From contig NZ_JAJOMY010000001.1 in NCBI RefSeq assembly GCF_024699945.1, forward strand, positions 3,107,001 through 3,171,000: a stretch of DNA of 64,000 nt, written 5' to 3'. Numbering within the stretch: the stretch's first letter is position 1; every line of letters starts with the position of its first letter. The notes under the pieces were generated by a model. The model saw only the letters and a list, made by a program, of their open reading frames with translations, made no database searches and had not been told where the DNA came from. The translations under genes were made by a program, and so were the position numbers. The stretch is from Phenylobacterium sp. J426. Lineage in GTDB: Bacteria > Pseudomonadota > Alphaproteobacteria > Caulobacterales > Caulobacteraceae. This document shows, one piece after another, positions 39,910 to 50,820 of the stretch.

Positions 39910-41391
39910 ATGCCGCTTCTCTCCCTCATCACGTACGCGCCGCTCATCGGCGTCGCAGGTATCCTGGCGTTGCGCCTCATGGGCCGACCGGAGGACGCGA
40001 AGGTCGTCAGTGCGTCCAAGTGGATCGCGTTCGTCACCACGCTCGCGACGTTCGCCCTGTCGGTGCTGCTGGTCCTCCAGTACGATCCGTCCAACCCGGG
40101 CTTCCAGTTCGTGGAAGAGGCGCCGTGGTTCGCCGGCCTCAGCTATCGGATGGGCGTGGACGGCATCTCGGTCCTGTTCGTCCTTCTCACCGCCTTCCTG
40201 ATGCCGCTCTGCATCGCCGCCTCGTGGACCTCCATTGAGAAGCGGGTGCCGGAGTACATGATCGCCTTCCTGGTCCTCGAGACCCTGGTGATCGGCGTCT
40301 TCTGTGCGCTCGACCTCGTGCTTTTCTACATCTTCTTCGAGTTCGGCCTGGTCCCGATGTTCCTGATCATCGGCATCTGGGGGGGGCGGCGCGTCTATGC
40401 GGCGTTCAAGTTCTTCCTCTACACCCTGCTGGGCTCGGTGCTCATGCTGGCGGCGATCCTCTACATGATCGCCACGACCGGCACGGCCTCGATCCCGGAG
40501 CTGATGGCGTACGACTTCCCGGGCGGGGTGCAGACCTGGCTATGGCTGGCCTTCTTTGCGTCCTTCGCCGTGAAGATGCCGATGTGGCCGGTGCACACCT
40601 GGCTGCCCGACGCCCACGTCGAGGCGCCGACGGCTGGCTCGGTCATCCTGGCGGGCATCCTGCTGAAGATGGGCGGCTACGGCTTCATGCGCTTCAGCCT
40701 GCCGATGTTCCCGAACGCGTCCGAACTGTTCGCGCCGCTGGTGTTCGCCATGTCGGTGATCGCCGTGATCTACACCTCGCTGGTCGCCTTCCGTCAGACC
40801 GACATCAAGAAGCTGATCGCCTATTCGTCCGTCGCGCACATGGGCTTCGTCACCATGGGCATCTTCTCGGGCAATGCGGCCGGCGAGCAGGGCGCGTTGT
40901 TCCAGATGATCAGCCACGGCGTGATCTCGGGCGCGCTCTTCCTCTGCGTCGGCGTCGTCTACGACCGGATGCACACCCGCGAGATCGCGTTCTACGGCGG
41001 CCTCGTGAACCGCATGCCTTGGTACGCCGCGGTCTTCATGCTCTTCACCATGGGCAATGTCGGCCTGCCGGGCACATCGGGGTTCGTGGGCGAAATCCTC
41101 ACCATGACCGGGGCCTATCAGGCCTCCACCTGGACCGCCTTCCTGGCGGCGACCGGGGTGATCCTGTCGGCCGTGTATGCGCTGACCCTGTACCGCCGGG
41201 TCATGTTCGGCGAGCTCACCAATCCCAAGCTCGCCGCGATCACCGACCTCGACTGGCGCGAGGTTGCGATCTTCGCGCCGCTGATCGTCTCCACCCTGTA
41301 CCTGGGCGTCCAGCCCAACATCGTCTTCAACCTGACCGCGGCCTCGGTGGACCAGCTCGTTGCTGTCTATCAGGCGGCCATCGGCGGGTGA
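39910..41391 (+). CDS. nuoM: NADH-quinone oxidoreductase subunit M
   Basis: A 493-residue antiporter-like subunit (ND4) with about 14 helices. The proton-path Glu is in [17 protein letters not shown] (~137) and the conserved Lys segment is in [23 protein letters not shown] (~223). The start [14 protein letters not shown] follows a GGGGGATAACG leader. Standard length. Confidence 0.97.
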   Translation: MPLLSLITYAPLIGVAGILALRLMGRPEDAKVVSASKWIAFVTTLATFALSVLLVLQYDPSNPGFQFVEEAPWFAGLSYRMGVDGISVLFVLLTAFLMPLCIAASWTSIEKRVPEYMIAFLVLETLVIGVFCALDLVLFYIFFEFGLVPMFLIIGIWGGRRVYAAFKFFLYTLLGSVLMLAAILYMIATTGTASIPELMAYDFPGGVQTWLWLAFFASFAVKMPMWPVHTWLPDAHVEAPTAGSVILAGILLKMGGYGFMRFSLPMFPNASELFAPLVFAMSVIAVIYTSLVAFRQTDIKKLIAYSSVAHMGFVTMGIFSGNAAGEQGALFQMISHGVISGALFLCVGVVYDRMHTREIAFYGGLVNRMPWYAAVFMLFTMGNVGLPGTSGFVGEILTMTGAYQASTWTAFLAATGVILSAVYALTLYRRVMFGELTNPKLAAITDLDWREVAIFAPLIVSTLYLGVQPNIVFNLTAASVDQLVAVYQAAIGG

Positions 41392-41402
41392 GGGGCCTCT
41401 AG

Positions 41403-42834
41403 ATGAATCTCGCTGCCGACCTCTCGCTTGCCTTCCCCGAACTGATCCTCGCGGGCGCGGCCCTAGCGCTGCTCGTGGTGGGCGCGTTTGCGCCGCGCGC
41501 CACAGCCGCGGTCGGCGCAGCGGCCGTCGTGGCGCTGCTTGGCGCCGCTGTCGCTGCCGCGACCCAGCCGTTCGGCGTCGCCTTCGGCGGCGGGCTGATC
41601 TCGGACGCCGCTGCGACGTTCTCGAAGGTGGCCATCTACGTCGCCTCGGCGATCGCCATTCCGCTCGCCCAGCCGTGGTTCGAGCGGCGCGGCGTGAAGA
41701 ACTTCGAATTCCCCGTGCTGATCCTGCTCGCCGCGCTCGGCATGGGCATGATGGCCTCGTCGGGCGACCTCATCTCGCTCTATGTCGGGGTCGAGCTGCA
41801 TTCGCTGGCGCTCTACGTCTTGGCTGCGATGCACCGCGACGACGCCAAGGCGTCGGAGGCCGGCCTGAAATACTTCGTGCTCGGCGCCCCTCTCCTCGGG
41901 CCTGCTGCTCTATGGCGCCAGCCTCATCTACGGCTTCGCCGGTTCGACGGTGTTCAGCGACATCGCGGTGGCCGTCCAGGGCGGCGCCAACACCGGCGTG
42001 CTGTTCGGCCTCGTCTTCCTGATGTGCGGCCTGGCGTTCAAGGTGTCGGCCGCGCCGTTCCATATGTGGACCCCCGACGTCTACGAAGGGGCGCCGACCC
42101 CGGTCGTGGCCTTCTTTGCCGCTGCGCCGAAGCTGGCCGCCATGGTGCTGTTCGCCCGCGCTCTGGCTGAGGGCTTCCCGGGCGCCATCCACCAGTGGCA
42201 GCAGGTGCTGGTCGCGATCGCCCTGATCTCGGTGGCCGTCGGGGCCTTCGCGGGTCTCGTGCAGAAGAACCTGAAGCGCCTGTGGGCCTATTCCTCGATC
42301 GCCAACATCGGCTATGCGGCCTTGGGCCTAGCCGCCGGCACGCAGGACGGCATCCAGGCGATGCTGGTGTTCATGGTGCTCTACATGATCGACGTGACGG
42401 GCTTTTTTGCCTGCCTGGCGGCGCTGTCCCGCCAGGGTCGATCCATGGAAACCATCGACGACATGGCCGGTCTCATCAAGGAACAGCCGGGAATCGCGCT
42501 GGCCATGAGCGCCTTCGCGCTTTCGGCGCTCGGCCTGCCGCCGTTCTCGGGGTTCTGGGCGAAATTCTACGTCTTCAAGGCGGCGCTCGACGCCGGCCTC
42601 TGGGTCCCGGCTGTGCTCGGCCTCGTCGGGTCCGTCGTGGCGGCGTTCTATTACCTGCGCCTCCTGAAGGCGATGTGGTTCGACGGCGCGAGCGGAGCCA
42701 CCGACAAGCCGCCAATGGAGGCCAAGACCATCGCCGTCGCCTTGGCGCTGTTCTCCTTCCCCGTGGTGTTGATCGCGCTCACGTGGCTGGACCCGCTCGC
42801 CGCCGACGCAGCCCGCGCGTTCGGTCTGGCCTAG
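41403..42834 (+). CDS. nuoN: NADH-quinone oxidoreductase subunit N (one-base frameshift)
   Basis: A 476-residue antiporter-like subunit (ND2) after correction. The first frame runs to KYFVLGA; removing one C from the run at 41887-41890 continues LSSGLLLYGASLIYG into the second frame, which ends at 42834. Conserved parts include SLYVGVELHSLALYVL (proton-path Glu) and FKVSAAPFHMWTPDVYEG. It closes the nuo operon. The intact remainder argues for sequencing error over decay. Confidence 0.93.
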
Positions 42835-42838
42835 CCGA

Positions 42839-43579
42839 TTGGCCGATCATCCGCCGATCGAGGCGTACGACAGCCTCGACTCCACGAACGCAGAAGCGCG
42901 GCGTCGCGCCGAGGCTGGAGAGACGGGCCCGGTCTGGATCACCGCGGCTCTGCAGACCGCCGGTCGCGGCCGGCGGGGCCGCGCTTGGTCGACGCAGCGA
43001 GGCAACCTCGCGGCTACGCTTCTGACCGTCACCGACGCGCCTGCCGCTGAGGCCGCCCAGTTGTCGTTCGTGGCCGCGCTCGCCGCCTGCGACTTGGCGG
43101 ACGCCTGCCTGGGCGCCGGCGCGGCGCGCTTGAAGTGGCCCAACGACGTTCTGATCCATGGCCGCAAGGCGGTCGGCATTCTGGTGGAATCCGGCGCCCG
43201 CGGCGACGGTCGGCTTTGGCTCGCTGTCGGGATCGGCGTGAACCTCGCGCACGCTCCGGAGGATGTTGAACGCCCAGCCAGTGCGTTCGCCGACTTCATG
43301 CAGGGGCCGCCGCCCCAGCCCGTGGCGGCGCTGGAGGTGATGGCTCCCGCCTTCGAACGGTGGCGCCGCGCCTGGGTCACTCAGGGCTTCGCGCCGATCG
43401 CGCAAGCCTGGACGGAACGCGCCATGGGGCTCGGTGAGCGATGCGAGGCGCGGCTCCCGAGCCGCACCCTGTCGGGCGTCGCGGAAGGCATGGACTCGGA
43501 CGGGGCGTTGCGTCTTCGGCTGGACGACGGCGGCCTTGAGCGCGTAACGGCGGGCGACGTGTTCTTCGGGGGCGTGTGA
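42839..43579 (+). CDS. Biotin--[acetyl-CoA-carboxylase] ligase
   Basis: A 246-residue BirA/BPL enzyme without the N-terminal DNA-binding domain, so it is a ligase and not a repressor. The active-site loop reads [11 protein letters not shown] (~42), followed by [19 protein letters not shown] (~97-115) with the catalytic Lys. It makes biotinyl-AMP and biotinylates carboxylases. A TTG start, 4 bases after the nuoN stop, gives [17 protein letters not shown]. The link to nuo downstream of nuoN is usual in Caulobacteraceae. Confidence 0.9.
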   Translation: MADHPPIEAYDSLDSTNAEARRRAEAGETGPVWITAALQTAGRGRRGRAWSTQRGNLAATLLTVTDAPAAEAAQLSFVAALAACDLADACLGAGAARLKWPNDVLIHGRKAVGILVESGARGDGRLWLAVGIGVNLAHAPEDVERPASAFADFMQGPPPQPVAALEVMAPAFERWRRAWVTQGFAPIAQAWTERAMGLGERCEARLPSRTLSGVAEGMDSDGALRLRLDDGGLERVTAGDVFFGGV

Positions 43580-43587
43580 GGCAAGCG

Positions 43588-44361
43588 ATGCTGCTGGCGA
43601 TCGAACAGGGCAACACCAACACGCTGTTCGCCGTGCACGACGGCGAGCGATGGATCGCTCAGTGGCGGGCGGCCACGGACTCCAGCCGCACCGCTGACGA
43701 GTACGCGGTCTGGCTGTCTCAGCTGTTGGCCATGGCGGGCCTGGCGCTTGGGGCCTTCGACGGCTGCATCGTCTCGAGCGTTGTTCCGCAGTCGATCTTC
43801 AACCTGCGGAACCTGGCCCGTCGGTATCTGAAGGTGGAGCCGCTGGTGATCGGCGAGAATGCCGACCTGGGCATCGCAGTCCGTATCGACAAGCCGTCAG
43901 AGGCCGGCGCGGACCGCCTGGTGAACGCCATCGGCGCCCATGTGGTCTATGACGGCGCCCTTATCGTCATCGACAGCGGCACCGCCACCACGTTCGACGT
44001 CATCGCCGCCGACGGCGGGTTCGAGGGCGGGATCATCGCGCCCGGGATCAACCTGTCGATGGAGGCGTTGCACTCAGCGGCGGCGAAACTTCCGAGGGTC
44101 GCGATCCAGAAGCCGCAAAGGGTCGTGGGGACGGACACCGTGGGTGCGATGCAATCGGGCGTGTTCTGGGGCTACATTGCCCTGATCGAGGGCCTGATCG
44201 CCCGCATCAAGGCCGAGCGCGCTGAGCCGCTGACCGTTGTCGCCACCGGCGGTGTCGCCTCGCTTTTCCATGGCGCCACCAACGCCATCGACCACTTTGA
44301 TCCCGACCTCACCATTCGCGGCATGCTGGAAATCTGGCGCCGCAACCAAGGCAAGGCTTGA
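43588..44361 (+). CDS. coaX: Type III pantothenate kinase
   Basis: A 257-residue ASKHA-fold kinase for the first step of CoA synthesis. The phosphate-1 motif is IEQGNTNT (Glu where many homologues have Asp), followed by [11 protein letters not shown] and the [12 protein letters not shown] phosphate-2 motif. It starts at ATG 43588 behind GAGG; a GTG at 43576, overlapping the ligase stop, is also in frame. Needs a monovalent cation and is insensitive to CoA feedback in characterised members. Confidence 0.93.
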   Translation: MLLAIEQGNTNTLFAVHDGERWIAQWRAATDSSRTADEYAVWLSQLLAMAGLALGAFDGCIVSSVVPQSIFNLRNLARRYLKVEPLVIGENADLGIAVRIDKPSEAGADRLVNAIGAHVVYDGALIVIDSGTATTFDVIAADGGFEGGIIAPGINLSMEALHSAAAKLPRVAIQKPQRVVGTDTVGAMQSGVFWGYIALIEGLIARIKAERAEPLTVVATGGVASLFHGATNAIDHFDPDLTIRGMLEIWRRNQGKA

Positions 44362-46043
44362 TGGCCCGTAACGACGCTGCCGACGAACTGGTCTTCCTGC
44401 CTCTCGGCGGGTCGAACGAGATCGGCATGAACTTCAATCTCTACGGCTTCGGGCCGGCGCACGACCGCAAGTGGATCGTGGTCGACCTGGGGGTCACCTT
44501 CGGCGACCAGACCACGCCGGGCGTCGAGGTGATCCTGCCGGATCCCGAGTACATCGAGGAATATGCCGACCGCATCCTCGGCATCGTGCTGACCCATGCG
44601 CACGAGGATCATATCGGCGCGGTGGCCTGGCTCTGGCCCCGCCTGAAGGCGCCCATCTACGCGACGCCGTTCACCGCCTTCGTGCTGCGCGAAAAGCTCC
44701 GCGAGGCGGATCTGCTGGACGAGGCCGAGATCACGGAGGTGCCGCTCGGCGGCCGGATCGAGCTCGGCCCGTTCAGCCTCGAGCTGATCACGCTCACCCA
44801 TTCGATCCCAGAGCCCAACGGCCTCGCGATCAAGACGCCCCTGGGCACGGTGCTCCACACCGGCGACTGGAAGATCGACCCTGACCCGCTGCTCGGCGGG
44901 CCTACGGACATCGACCGCATCCGCGAACTCGGCGACGAGGGCGTGCTGGCGATGGTCTGCGACTCGACCAACGTCTTTCAAGACGGTCACGCCGGCTCCG
45001 AGGCCGAGGTCCGCGCCGCGCTCACGCCGCTGATCGGCGGCCTCAAGGGCAAGGTGGCGGTGGCCTGCTTCGCCTCCAACGTCGCCCGCATGGACAGCGT
45101 GATCCACGCCGCCGAGGCCGCCGGCCGCCGCGTTTGCCTCGTCGGGCGCTCGATGCACCGTATGGCGGCTGCGGCGAAGTCGGTGGGCCTGATGCAGGAC
45201 GTTCAGCCATTCCTGGACGACAGCGAGGCCAAGCACCTGCCCGAGAGCCAGGTGCTCTACCTGTGCACTGGCAGCCAGGGCGAACCGCGCGCCGCGCTCG
45301 CGCGGATCGCGGACGGGACCCATCCGCACGTGAGCCTTGGCGCCGGCGACGCGGTGATCTTCTCCAGCCGGGTGATCCCCGGCAACGAGATCCCGATCCG
45401 CAATCTGCAGAACAATCTGACGGAACGGGGCGTGCGCCTCTACACCGAGCGCGACCATCCCGGCATCCACGTGTCGGGCCATCCGTGCCGCGATGAGCTG
45501 GCCGAGATGTACCGCTGGGCGCGGCCCGAGGTCGCCGTGCCCACCCACGGCGAGCGCCGCCACCTGATGGAGCATGCCGCCTTCGCCCGCGACCTGCAGG
45601 TGCCGCAGCAGGTGACGCCCCGCAACGGGGACATGGTGCGCCTGGCGCCCGGCCGCGCCGAGGTGATCGACGAGGTTCCCTCCGGCCGCCTGTTCGTCGA
45701 TGCCGGCGTGCTGACGCCCGAGAACGGCCAAGCCCTCAGGGAGCGCCGCCACGCGTCCTACAACGGCATGATCGCCGTCTCCGTCGTGCTCGACGGACGC
45801 AGCAAGGTCGCCGCCGGGCCGCAGGTGAGGGCGCTGGGCCTGCCCGCCGACGAGGACTATCCGCTCGAGGAAGCCCTGGACGACCTGGCGGAGGAGGCGG
45901 AAGCCGCGCTTGGACGGCTGAAGGGGGAACAGCGCGAGTTGGACGACGAGGTCGAGACCGCCATCAGTAGGGCGGTGAAGAAGGCCTGCCAGCGCATCTG
46001 GGGCCGCCGCCCCGTGGTCGAGACGACGGTGCTCAGGGTCTGA
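44361..46043 (+). CDS. rnj: Ribonuclease J
   Basis: A 560-residue metallo-beta-lactamase / beta-CASP nuclease with 5'-exo and endo activity in RNA processing and decay. The zinc motif HAHEDHIGA (~80) and SHPTHGERRHLMEH-type C-terminal histidines are present; the N-terminus LVFLPLGGSNEIGMN is typical. ATG 44361 overlaps the coaX stop by one base. The C-terminal ~100 residues form the small dimerisation domain. Confidence 0.93.
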   Translation: MARNDAADELVFLPLGGSNEIGMNFNLYGFGPAHDRKWIVVDLGVTFGDQTTPGVEVILPDPEYIEEYADRILGIVLTHAHEDHIGAVAWLWPRLKAPIYATPFTAFVLREKLREADLLDEAEITEVPLGGRIELGPFSLELITLTHSIPEPNGLAIKTPLGTVLHTGDWKIDPDPLLGGPTDIDRIRELGDEGVLAMVCDSTNVFQDGHAGSEAEVRAALTPLIGGLKGKVAVACFASNVARMDSVIHAAEAAGRRVCLVGRSMHRMAAAAKSVGLMQDVQPFLDDSEAKHLPESQVLYLCTGSQGEPRAALARIADGTHPHVSLGAGDAVIFSSRVIPGNEIPIRNLQNNLTERGVRLYTERDHPGIHVSGHPCRDELAEMYRWARPEVAVPTHGERRHLMEHAAFARDLQVPQQVTPRNGDMVRLAPGRAEVIDEVPSGRLFVDAGVLTPENGQALRERRHASYNGMIAVSVVLDGRSKVAAGPQVRALGLPADEDYPLEEALDDLAEEAEAALGRLKGEQRELDDEVETAISRAVKKACQRIWGRRPVVETTVLRV

Positions 46044-46093
46044 GAACCCGCCTGGGTTGCGCTGAACGGCCAGCCACGGTGTAGCCTCGGCGC

Positions 46094-46474
46094 ATGGAGA
46101 TCGACGGCCGATTCCTGTCAGGGTTCGTGGTACTGCTGGTTATGGCCACATGGGCCGGCCTGCTGCTGCCGCCGATGGTCGGCGTCGGCGTGCTCATGGT
46201 CGTCAGGGGCCGTCCGGCGGCCCGCTGGCTGCTGTTGCTGCCGATCGTCTGGCTCGCGCCGCTCGCGGCGGCGATGGGCATCTCCACGGCCGAGCAAAGC
46301 GCCGCCGCCACCGGCCTCGGCTATCTCGCGCTGGCGGTCTGTGGCCTCATCGCGCCGACATTCGCCTGGCACACCCGGACGCTTTCGGCCCTCACGGTGA
46401 GCTGGCTGGGGCTGAACGTCCTCGTGACCTTCACGGCCCTCGCCCTCATCGGCCTCTTTCCCTTCACCACCTGA
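46094..46474 (+). CDS. Small four-helix membrane protein, unknown function
   Basis: A 126-residue hydrophobic protein with four predicted helices (about 8-32, 42-60, 73-92 and 97-122) and few charged residues. I recognise no family. It lies between rnj and the methylmalonyl-CoA epimerase gene on the same strand, 50 bases after rnj. It may be a Caulobacteraceae-specific operon member. Confidence 0.55.
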   Translation: MEIDGRFLSGFVVLLVMATWAGLLLPPMVGVGVLMVVRGRPAARWLLLLPIVWLAPLAAAMGISTAEQSAAATGLGYLALAVCGLIAPTFAWHTRTLSALTVSWLGLNVLVTFTALALIGLFPFTT

Positions 46475-46522
46475 CGCGGCGTGATCTCGCGCCCGGCCGC
46501 GGCTCGGCGTATACGCAGCCCC

Positions 46523-46946
46523 ATGATCGGGAAACTCAATCACGTGGGCGTCGCCACGCCCTCCATCGACGAAGCGGTGAAGCTGTACCGCGACGTCCTC
46601 GGCGCCCACGAAGATCGGCGAGAAGTTCGTCATGCCCGAGCAGGGCGTCTGGGTCTGTTTCGTTGACCTGCCGAACAGCCAGATCGAGCTGATCGAGCCT
46701 GCCGGCGACAACTCGCCGCTCAAGGGCTTCCTTGAAAAGAATCCGGCGGGCGGGCAGCACCACATCTGCTTCGAGGTAGACGACATCATCGCGGCGCGCG
46801 ATGACATGGCCGCCAAGGGCGCGACCGTGCTGAACAACGGCCAGCCGCGCATCGGAGCGCACGGGACGCCGGTGATCTTCGTCCATCCGAAGAACATGGG
46901 CGGCGTGCTGGTCGAGCTGATGGAAACGCCGAAAGGGGCGCACTGA
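46523..46946 (+). CDS. mce: Methylmalonyl-CoA epimerase (one-base frameshift)
   Basis: A 140-residue VOC-fold metalloenzyme that interconverts (R)- and (S)-methylmalonyl-CoA in propionate metabolism. It begins MIGKLNHVGVATPSIDEAV, whose His is a metal ligand. The second half has QHHICFEVDD (metal His) and a final VELME Glu. After YRDVLGA the frame shifts; removing one C at 46605-46607 continues TKIGEKFVMPEQGVWVCF. Its stop overlaps the DUF1467 gene start. Confidence 0.88.
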
Positions 46947-47206
46947 TGGGTCCGATCACCGCCGTCGCCATCTACCTGACGATCTGGTGGACGGTGCTGT
47001 TCACGGTGCTGCCGCTCGGGGTCCAGAGCCACTACGAGGCGGGCATCGACAAGGGCGACGGCGGCGATCCCGGCGCTCCGGTCGATCCCAAGCTGAAGCA
47101 GAAGTTCATCACCACGACCTGGGTCTCGGCCATCGTATTTGCCGTGATCTTCGCCATCGTCCAGTTCGGCCTGGTCAAGCTGCCCGCGCTCCCGTCGACC
47201 TACTAG
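46946..47206 (+). CDS. DUF1467 family membrane protein
   Basis: An 86-residue protein with two membrane helices (about 5-25 and 58-78) around a polar Asp/Gly/Pro loop. The motif WWTVLFTVLPLGV followed by DPGAPVDPKLKQKF is that of DUF1467, a small family found next to mce and proS in alphaproteobacteria. Function unknown. ATG overlaps the mce stop by one base. Confidence 0.8.
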   Translation: MGPITAVAIYLTIWWTVLFTVLPLGVQSHYEAGIDKGDGGDPGAPVDPKLKQKFITTTWVSAIVFAVIFAIVQFGLVKLPALPSTY

Positions 47207-47301
47207 GGAGCCCTTCGGCCACAGGCGCGTTGCCAAGCTTCCGGGCGGGAGGCTATCAACGCGCCTCGTTCCAGCCTTGAATCTCTAGGACACCCGAGAC
47301 G

Positions 47302-48621
47302 ATGCGCCTTTCGCGTTACTTCATGCCGACGCTGCGCGAGGCGCCCTCGGACGCCCAGATCGTCTCGCATCAGCTCATGCTCCGCGCCGGGATGATCCGG
47401 CAGGAGGCCGCCGGCATCTACGCGTGGCTGCCGCTCGGCCTGAAGGTGCTCAAGAAGATCGAGCAGATCGTTCGCGAGGAGATGGACCGCGCCGGCGCGG
47501 TCGAGCTGCTGATGCCGACGCTTCAACTCGCCGACCTGTGGCGCGAGAGCGGCCGCTACGACGACTACGGCGAGGAGATGCTGCGCATCAAGGATCGCCA
47601 CGACCGGGACCTGCTGTACGGCCCCACGGCGGAGGAGGTCATCACCGACATCTTCCGAGCTTATGTGAAGTCCTACAAGGACTTGCCGAAGAATCTTTAC
47701 AACATCCAGTGGAAGTTCCGGGACGAGCGGCGCCCGCGGTTCGGCGTCATGCGCGGCCGCGAGTTCCTGATGAAGGACGCCTATTCGTTCGACATCGACG
47801 AAGCGGCGGCCCGTCGGGCGTACAACCGGATGTTCCTGGCGTACCTCAACATCTACTCGCGGCTCGGCCTGCAGGCGATCCCGGTGCGGGCCGACACCGG
47901 CCCGATCGGCGGCGACCTCAGCCACGAGTTCATCATCCTGGCCGAGACCGGCGAGAGCGAGGTCTTCGCCCACCGCGACCTGGTCGAGATGGGCGCGCCG
48001 GGTCCCGACATCGACTGGGACGGCGACCTGGAGCCGCTCGTTCAGCAGCGCACCCGCCTCTACGCCGCCAGCGACGAGATGCACGACGCCGCCCGCTTCG
48101 AGGCCGAGGGCCCGAGGACAAACGCATGACCGCGCGCGGCATCGAGGTCGGCCACATCTTCTACTTCGGCGAGAAGTACTCGAAGCCGATGAACGCCAAG
48201 GTGACCGGGCCCGACGGCAAGGACGCGCCCGTGCATATGGGCTCGTACGGCGTGGGCGTCTCGCGTCTGGTCGGCGCGATCATCGAGGCCAGCCACGACG
48301 ACGCCGGTATCATCTGGCCCGAGAGCGTCGCGCCCTTCGGCGCCGCGGTCGTGAACCTGCGCCCCGGCAGAATCCGCCGTCGACGAGGTGGCCGAGCAGG
48401 CCTATCGCGCCCTGCTGGCGGCCGGCGTGGAGCCGGTTCTTGACGACCGCGACGAGCGGCCGGGCGCCAAGTTCGCCTCGCTCGACCTCGTGGGCATCCC
48501 CTGGCAGCTGATCGTCGGTCCCAAGGGCGTGGCCGACGGCGTGGTCGAACTCAAGCGCCGCGCCACGGGCGAGCGCCAGACCCTGCCGCTCGAGGACGCC
48601 CTGAAGGTCATCACGGGGTGA
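47302..48621 (+). CDS. proS: Prolyl-tRNA synthetase (two compensating frameshifts)
   Basis: The 439-residue class II synthetase of the short, alphaproteobacterial type, without the editing insert. It starts [19 protein letters not shown], and motif 2 is seen around [19 protein letters not shown]. One base is missing near 48108-48111 (FEAE to EDKRMTARG) and one is extra near 48369 (NLRPG to [12 protein letters not shown]). The last part, the anticodon-binding domain, is back in the first frame and ends at 48621. The total length is a multiple of three, and the gene is essential, so errors in the sequence are likely. Confidence 0.92.
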
Positions 48622-49913
48622 ACAACGGCGGCGCTGTCACGGGCGGTGCGGCGGCGCCCTTCGGCTACTGGGAGCGGATGCTCGCCGGCCGCTATCTGCG
48701 CGCCAAGCGCAGCCAAGGCGGCGTGGCGCTGATTTCGGTGATCTCCTTCGTCGGCATCATGCTTGCGGTGGCGGTGCTGATCATCGTCATGAGCGTGATG
48801 AACGGGTTCCGCGCCGAGATGCTGAACCGGATCCTGGGCTTCCAGGGGCATGTCTATGTCACCGGGGGCCTTCTGGACGGCGTCGAGCGTGACGCGGCGG
48901 TCCAGCGGCTGAAGCAGGTGCCCAACGTCATCCAGGTGGCGCCGATCATCGAGGCCCAGGCCATCGCGCTCGGTCCGACGCAGATCTCCGGCGCCATCGT
49001 CCGCGGCATAAGTCCCAAGGACCTGCAGGCGACGACCATGGTCGCCCAGAGCATCACCCGCGGCTCGTTGAAGGATTACGGGGCGGGCGAGTACGGCGGA
49101 GAGACCATCGTGGTCGGCGAGCGGCTGGCTCAGTCGCTGGGCGTCGCGCCCGGCGACGTTCTGACCCTGATCTCGCCCTCGGCCGGCGCCACCGCCTTCG
49201 GCGGCACGCCGATGCAGAAGGACTATGTGGTCGGGGCCACCTTCGCCGTCGGCATGAGCCAGTACGACCAGGCCTACATCTTCATGCCCTTCGAACAGGC
49301 CCAGCTTTTCTTCGGGCGGGAAGGCACCGCCGACGCCATCGAGGTGCGGGTCACCGATCCCGATCATGCGGCGCGGATGAAGGCCGCCATCGGCATGGCG
49401 GCCGGCCCCACGGGGATCGTGACCGACTGGACGCAGCGCGACAGCTCGTTCTGGGGCGCCCTGAAGATCGAGCGGACCATGATGCGGCTGATCCTGATGC
49501 TGCTCGTCGCCATCGCAGCCATGAACATCATCTCCGGCCTCGTCATGCTGGTGAAGAACAAGGGGCGCGACATCGCCATCCTGCGCACCATCGGGGCCGG
49601 GCAGGGCGCGGTCCTGCGCATCTTCTTCATGGCCGGGGCCAGCATCGGCGTCTTCGGCACCATCGCGGGCCTGCTGCTGGGCGTGGTGTTCTGCGCCTAC
49701 ATCACGCCGATCCAGCACGCGCTGGAGCTCGTCACCGGCGCCGTGCTGTTCTCGTCCGACGTCTATTTCCTCGACCGCGTGCCGGCGAAGCTGGATTGGG
49801 TGGAGGTGACCATCGTCGCCACCTGGGGCTTCGTGATGAGCTGCCTGGCCACGATCCCGCCCGCCTGGCGCGCCAGCCGCCTCGATCCGGTGGAGGCGCT
49901 CCGCTATGAGTGA
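48618..49913 (+). CDS. lolC: Lipoprotein-releasing ABC transporter permease (LolC/E family)
   Basis: A 431-residue permease with one N-terminal helix (~30-55), a large periplasmic domain and three C-terminal helices, as in LolC/Lol[15 protein letters not shown] at the start and [20 protein letters not shown] are family motifs. With LolD it extracts lipoproteins from the inner membrane. Only one permease gene is here, so it may work as a homodimer (LolF-type). GTG 48618 overlaps the proS stop; the end overlaps lolD by 8 bases. Confidence 0.9.
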   Translation: MNNGGAVTGGAAAPFGYWERMLAGRYLRAKRSQGGVALISVISFVGIMLAVAVLIIVMSVMNGFRAEMLNRILGFQGHVYVTGGLLDGVERDAAVQRLKQVPNVIQVAPIIEAQAIALGPTQISGAIVRGISPKDLQATTMVAQSITRGSLKDYGAGEYGGETIVVGERLAQSLGVAPGDVLTLISPSAGATAFGGTPMQKDYVVGATFAVGMSQYDQAYIFMPFEQAQLFFGREGTADAIEVRVTDPDHAARMKAAIGMAAGPTGIVTDWTQRDSSFWGALKIERTMMRLILMLLVAIAAMNIISGLVMLVKNKGRDIAILRTIGAGQGAVLRIFFMAGASIGVFGTIAGLLLGVVFCAYITPIQHALELVTGAVLFSSDVYFLDRVPAKLDWVEVTIVATWGFVMSCLATIPPAWRASRLDPVEALRYE

Positions 49914-50595
49914 GCCTGTCCTCTCCATCCGGGGGCTGGAACGGACCTACCGCACCGAGGCCGGCGCGCTCACGGTGCTGCGGGGCGCCGACCTCGACAT
50001 CAACGCCGGCGAAATCGTTGGCCTGATCGGCCCCTCGGGCTCGGGCAAGTCCTCGCTGCTGCACGCCGCCGGCCTGCTGGAGCATCCCGACGCCGGCCGC
50101 ATCACGGTGCTGGGCCGCGACTGTTCGAACCTCAACGAGCGCGAGCGCACGCGCGTGCGCCTGGCGACCATTGGCTTCGTGTACCAGTTCCACCACCTGC
50201 TCCCGGAATTCTCGGCGCTCGACAATGTCGCCCTGCCGCAGATGATCGCCGGCAAAAGTCACAAGGCGGCGCAGGACCGGGCGGCGACGCTACTGAGCGA
50301 ACTGGGCCTCAAGGAGCGGACGCACCACCAGCCGGCCCAGCTCTCGGGCGGCGAGCAGCAGCGGGTGGCCATCGCCCGGGCGCTCGCCAACTCGCCCCGG
50401 CTGCTGCTCGCCGACGAGCCCACCGGCAACCTCGATCCGAAGACCTCGGAAGCGGTGTTCGAGAACCTCTATGCGCTGGCCAGGCGCCAGGGCGTCGCCG
50501 CCCTGGTGGCTACCCACAACCTCGAGCTCGCCAGCCACATGGACCGCGTGCTGACGCTGAAGGACGGCCACCTGGAGCCGTGGGTCAAGCCCTAA
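49906..50595 (+). CDS. lolD: Lipoprotein-releasing ABC transporter ATPase LolD
   Basis: A 229-residue ABC ATPase. Walker [10 protein letters not shown] (~43), signature [15 protein letters not shown] (~145) and Walker [13 protein letters not shown] (~165) are intact. It pairs with the upstream LolC/E-type permease to drive lipoprotein release to LolA. Confidence 0.93.
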   Translation: MSEPVLSIRGLERTYRTEAGALTVLRGADLDINAGEIVGLIGPSGSGKSSLLHAAGLLEHPDAGRITVLGRDCSNLNERERTRVRLATIGFVYQFHHLLPEFSALDNVALPQMIAGKSHKAAQDRAATLLSELGLKERTHHQPAQLSGGEQQRVAIARALANSPRLLLADEPTGNLDPKTSEAVFENLYALARRQGVAALVATHNLELASHMDRVLTLKDGHLEPWVKP

Positions 50596-50639
50596 GCCCG
50601 AGCGTCAGCGCCGGGCGCGCCGCTCGTCTGCCAAGCAGG

Positions 50640-50667
50640 TTGACAGGAAGAACAAAAGGCGAATAAG
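50640..50667 (+). promoter_or_regulatory. Sigma-70-type promoter of the sidA-like gene
   Basis: A perfect -35 TTGACA (50640-50645), 16 bases, then AATAAG (50662-50667). Transcription would start near 50674, inside the LexA box. Confidence 0.65.
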
Positions 50668-50681
50668 AACGAAAGTAGAAC
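50667..50681 (+). promoter_or_regulatory. LexA (SOS) box
   Basis: GAACGAAAGTAGAAC, an exact GAAC-N7-GAAC, the alphaproteobacterial LexA operator. It overlaps the predicted -10 and start point; a further GAAC lies at 50650-50653. LexA bound here would block RNA polymerase, and DNA damage would release it. Confidence 0.85.
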
Positions 50682-50726
50682 CCATCACAGGTTGTCCACA
50701 AGGACGCCCACAGAAGGATGCGACAC

Positions 50727-50816
50727 ATGGTTCGCCTGGCGCGGGAATCGCTGGCCTTTGGCTCGGTCACCAGCTTTGTCTGGATGGTGTGTCACTTGGC
50801 GTCCGTCGTGAGCTGA
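50727..50816 (+). CDS. sidA: SidA-like SOS-induced cell-division inhibitor peptide (29 aa)
   Basis: A 29-codon gene, [15 protein letters not shown]... ending HLASVVS, with a Shine-Dalgarno AAGGA 8 bases upstream. Residues 10-28 form one hydrophobic membrane segment after a basic N-terminus. Caulobacter SidA is a 29-residue inner-membrane peptide, induced by LexA release, that blocks division at FtsW/FtsN. Identical length, membrane character, an exact LexA box with promoter and the location just upstream of dnaE all agree. Orthology is inferred from these features, not from alignment. dnaE starts 4 bases after the stop. Confidence 0.7.
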   Translation: MVRLARESLAFGSVTSFVWMVCHLASVVS

Positions 50817-50820
50817 CGCC

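Noticed and set aside
46043..46060. Short AACCC/GGGTT hairpin after rnj as a terminator
   Set aside because: Only 5 bp of stem and no T tract, and the next gene follows on the same strand within 50 bases.
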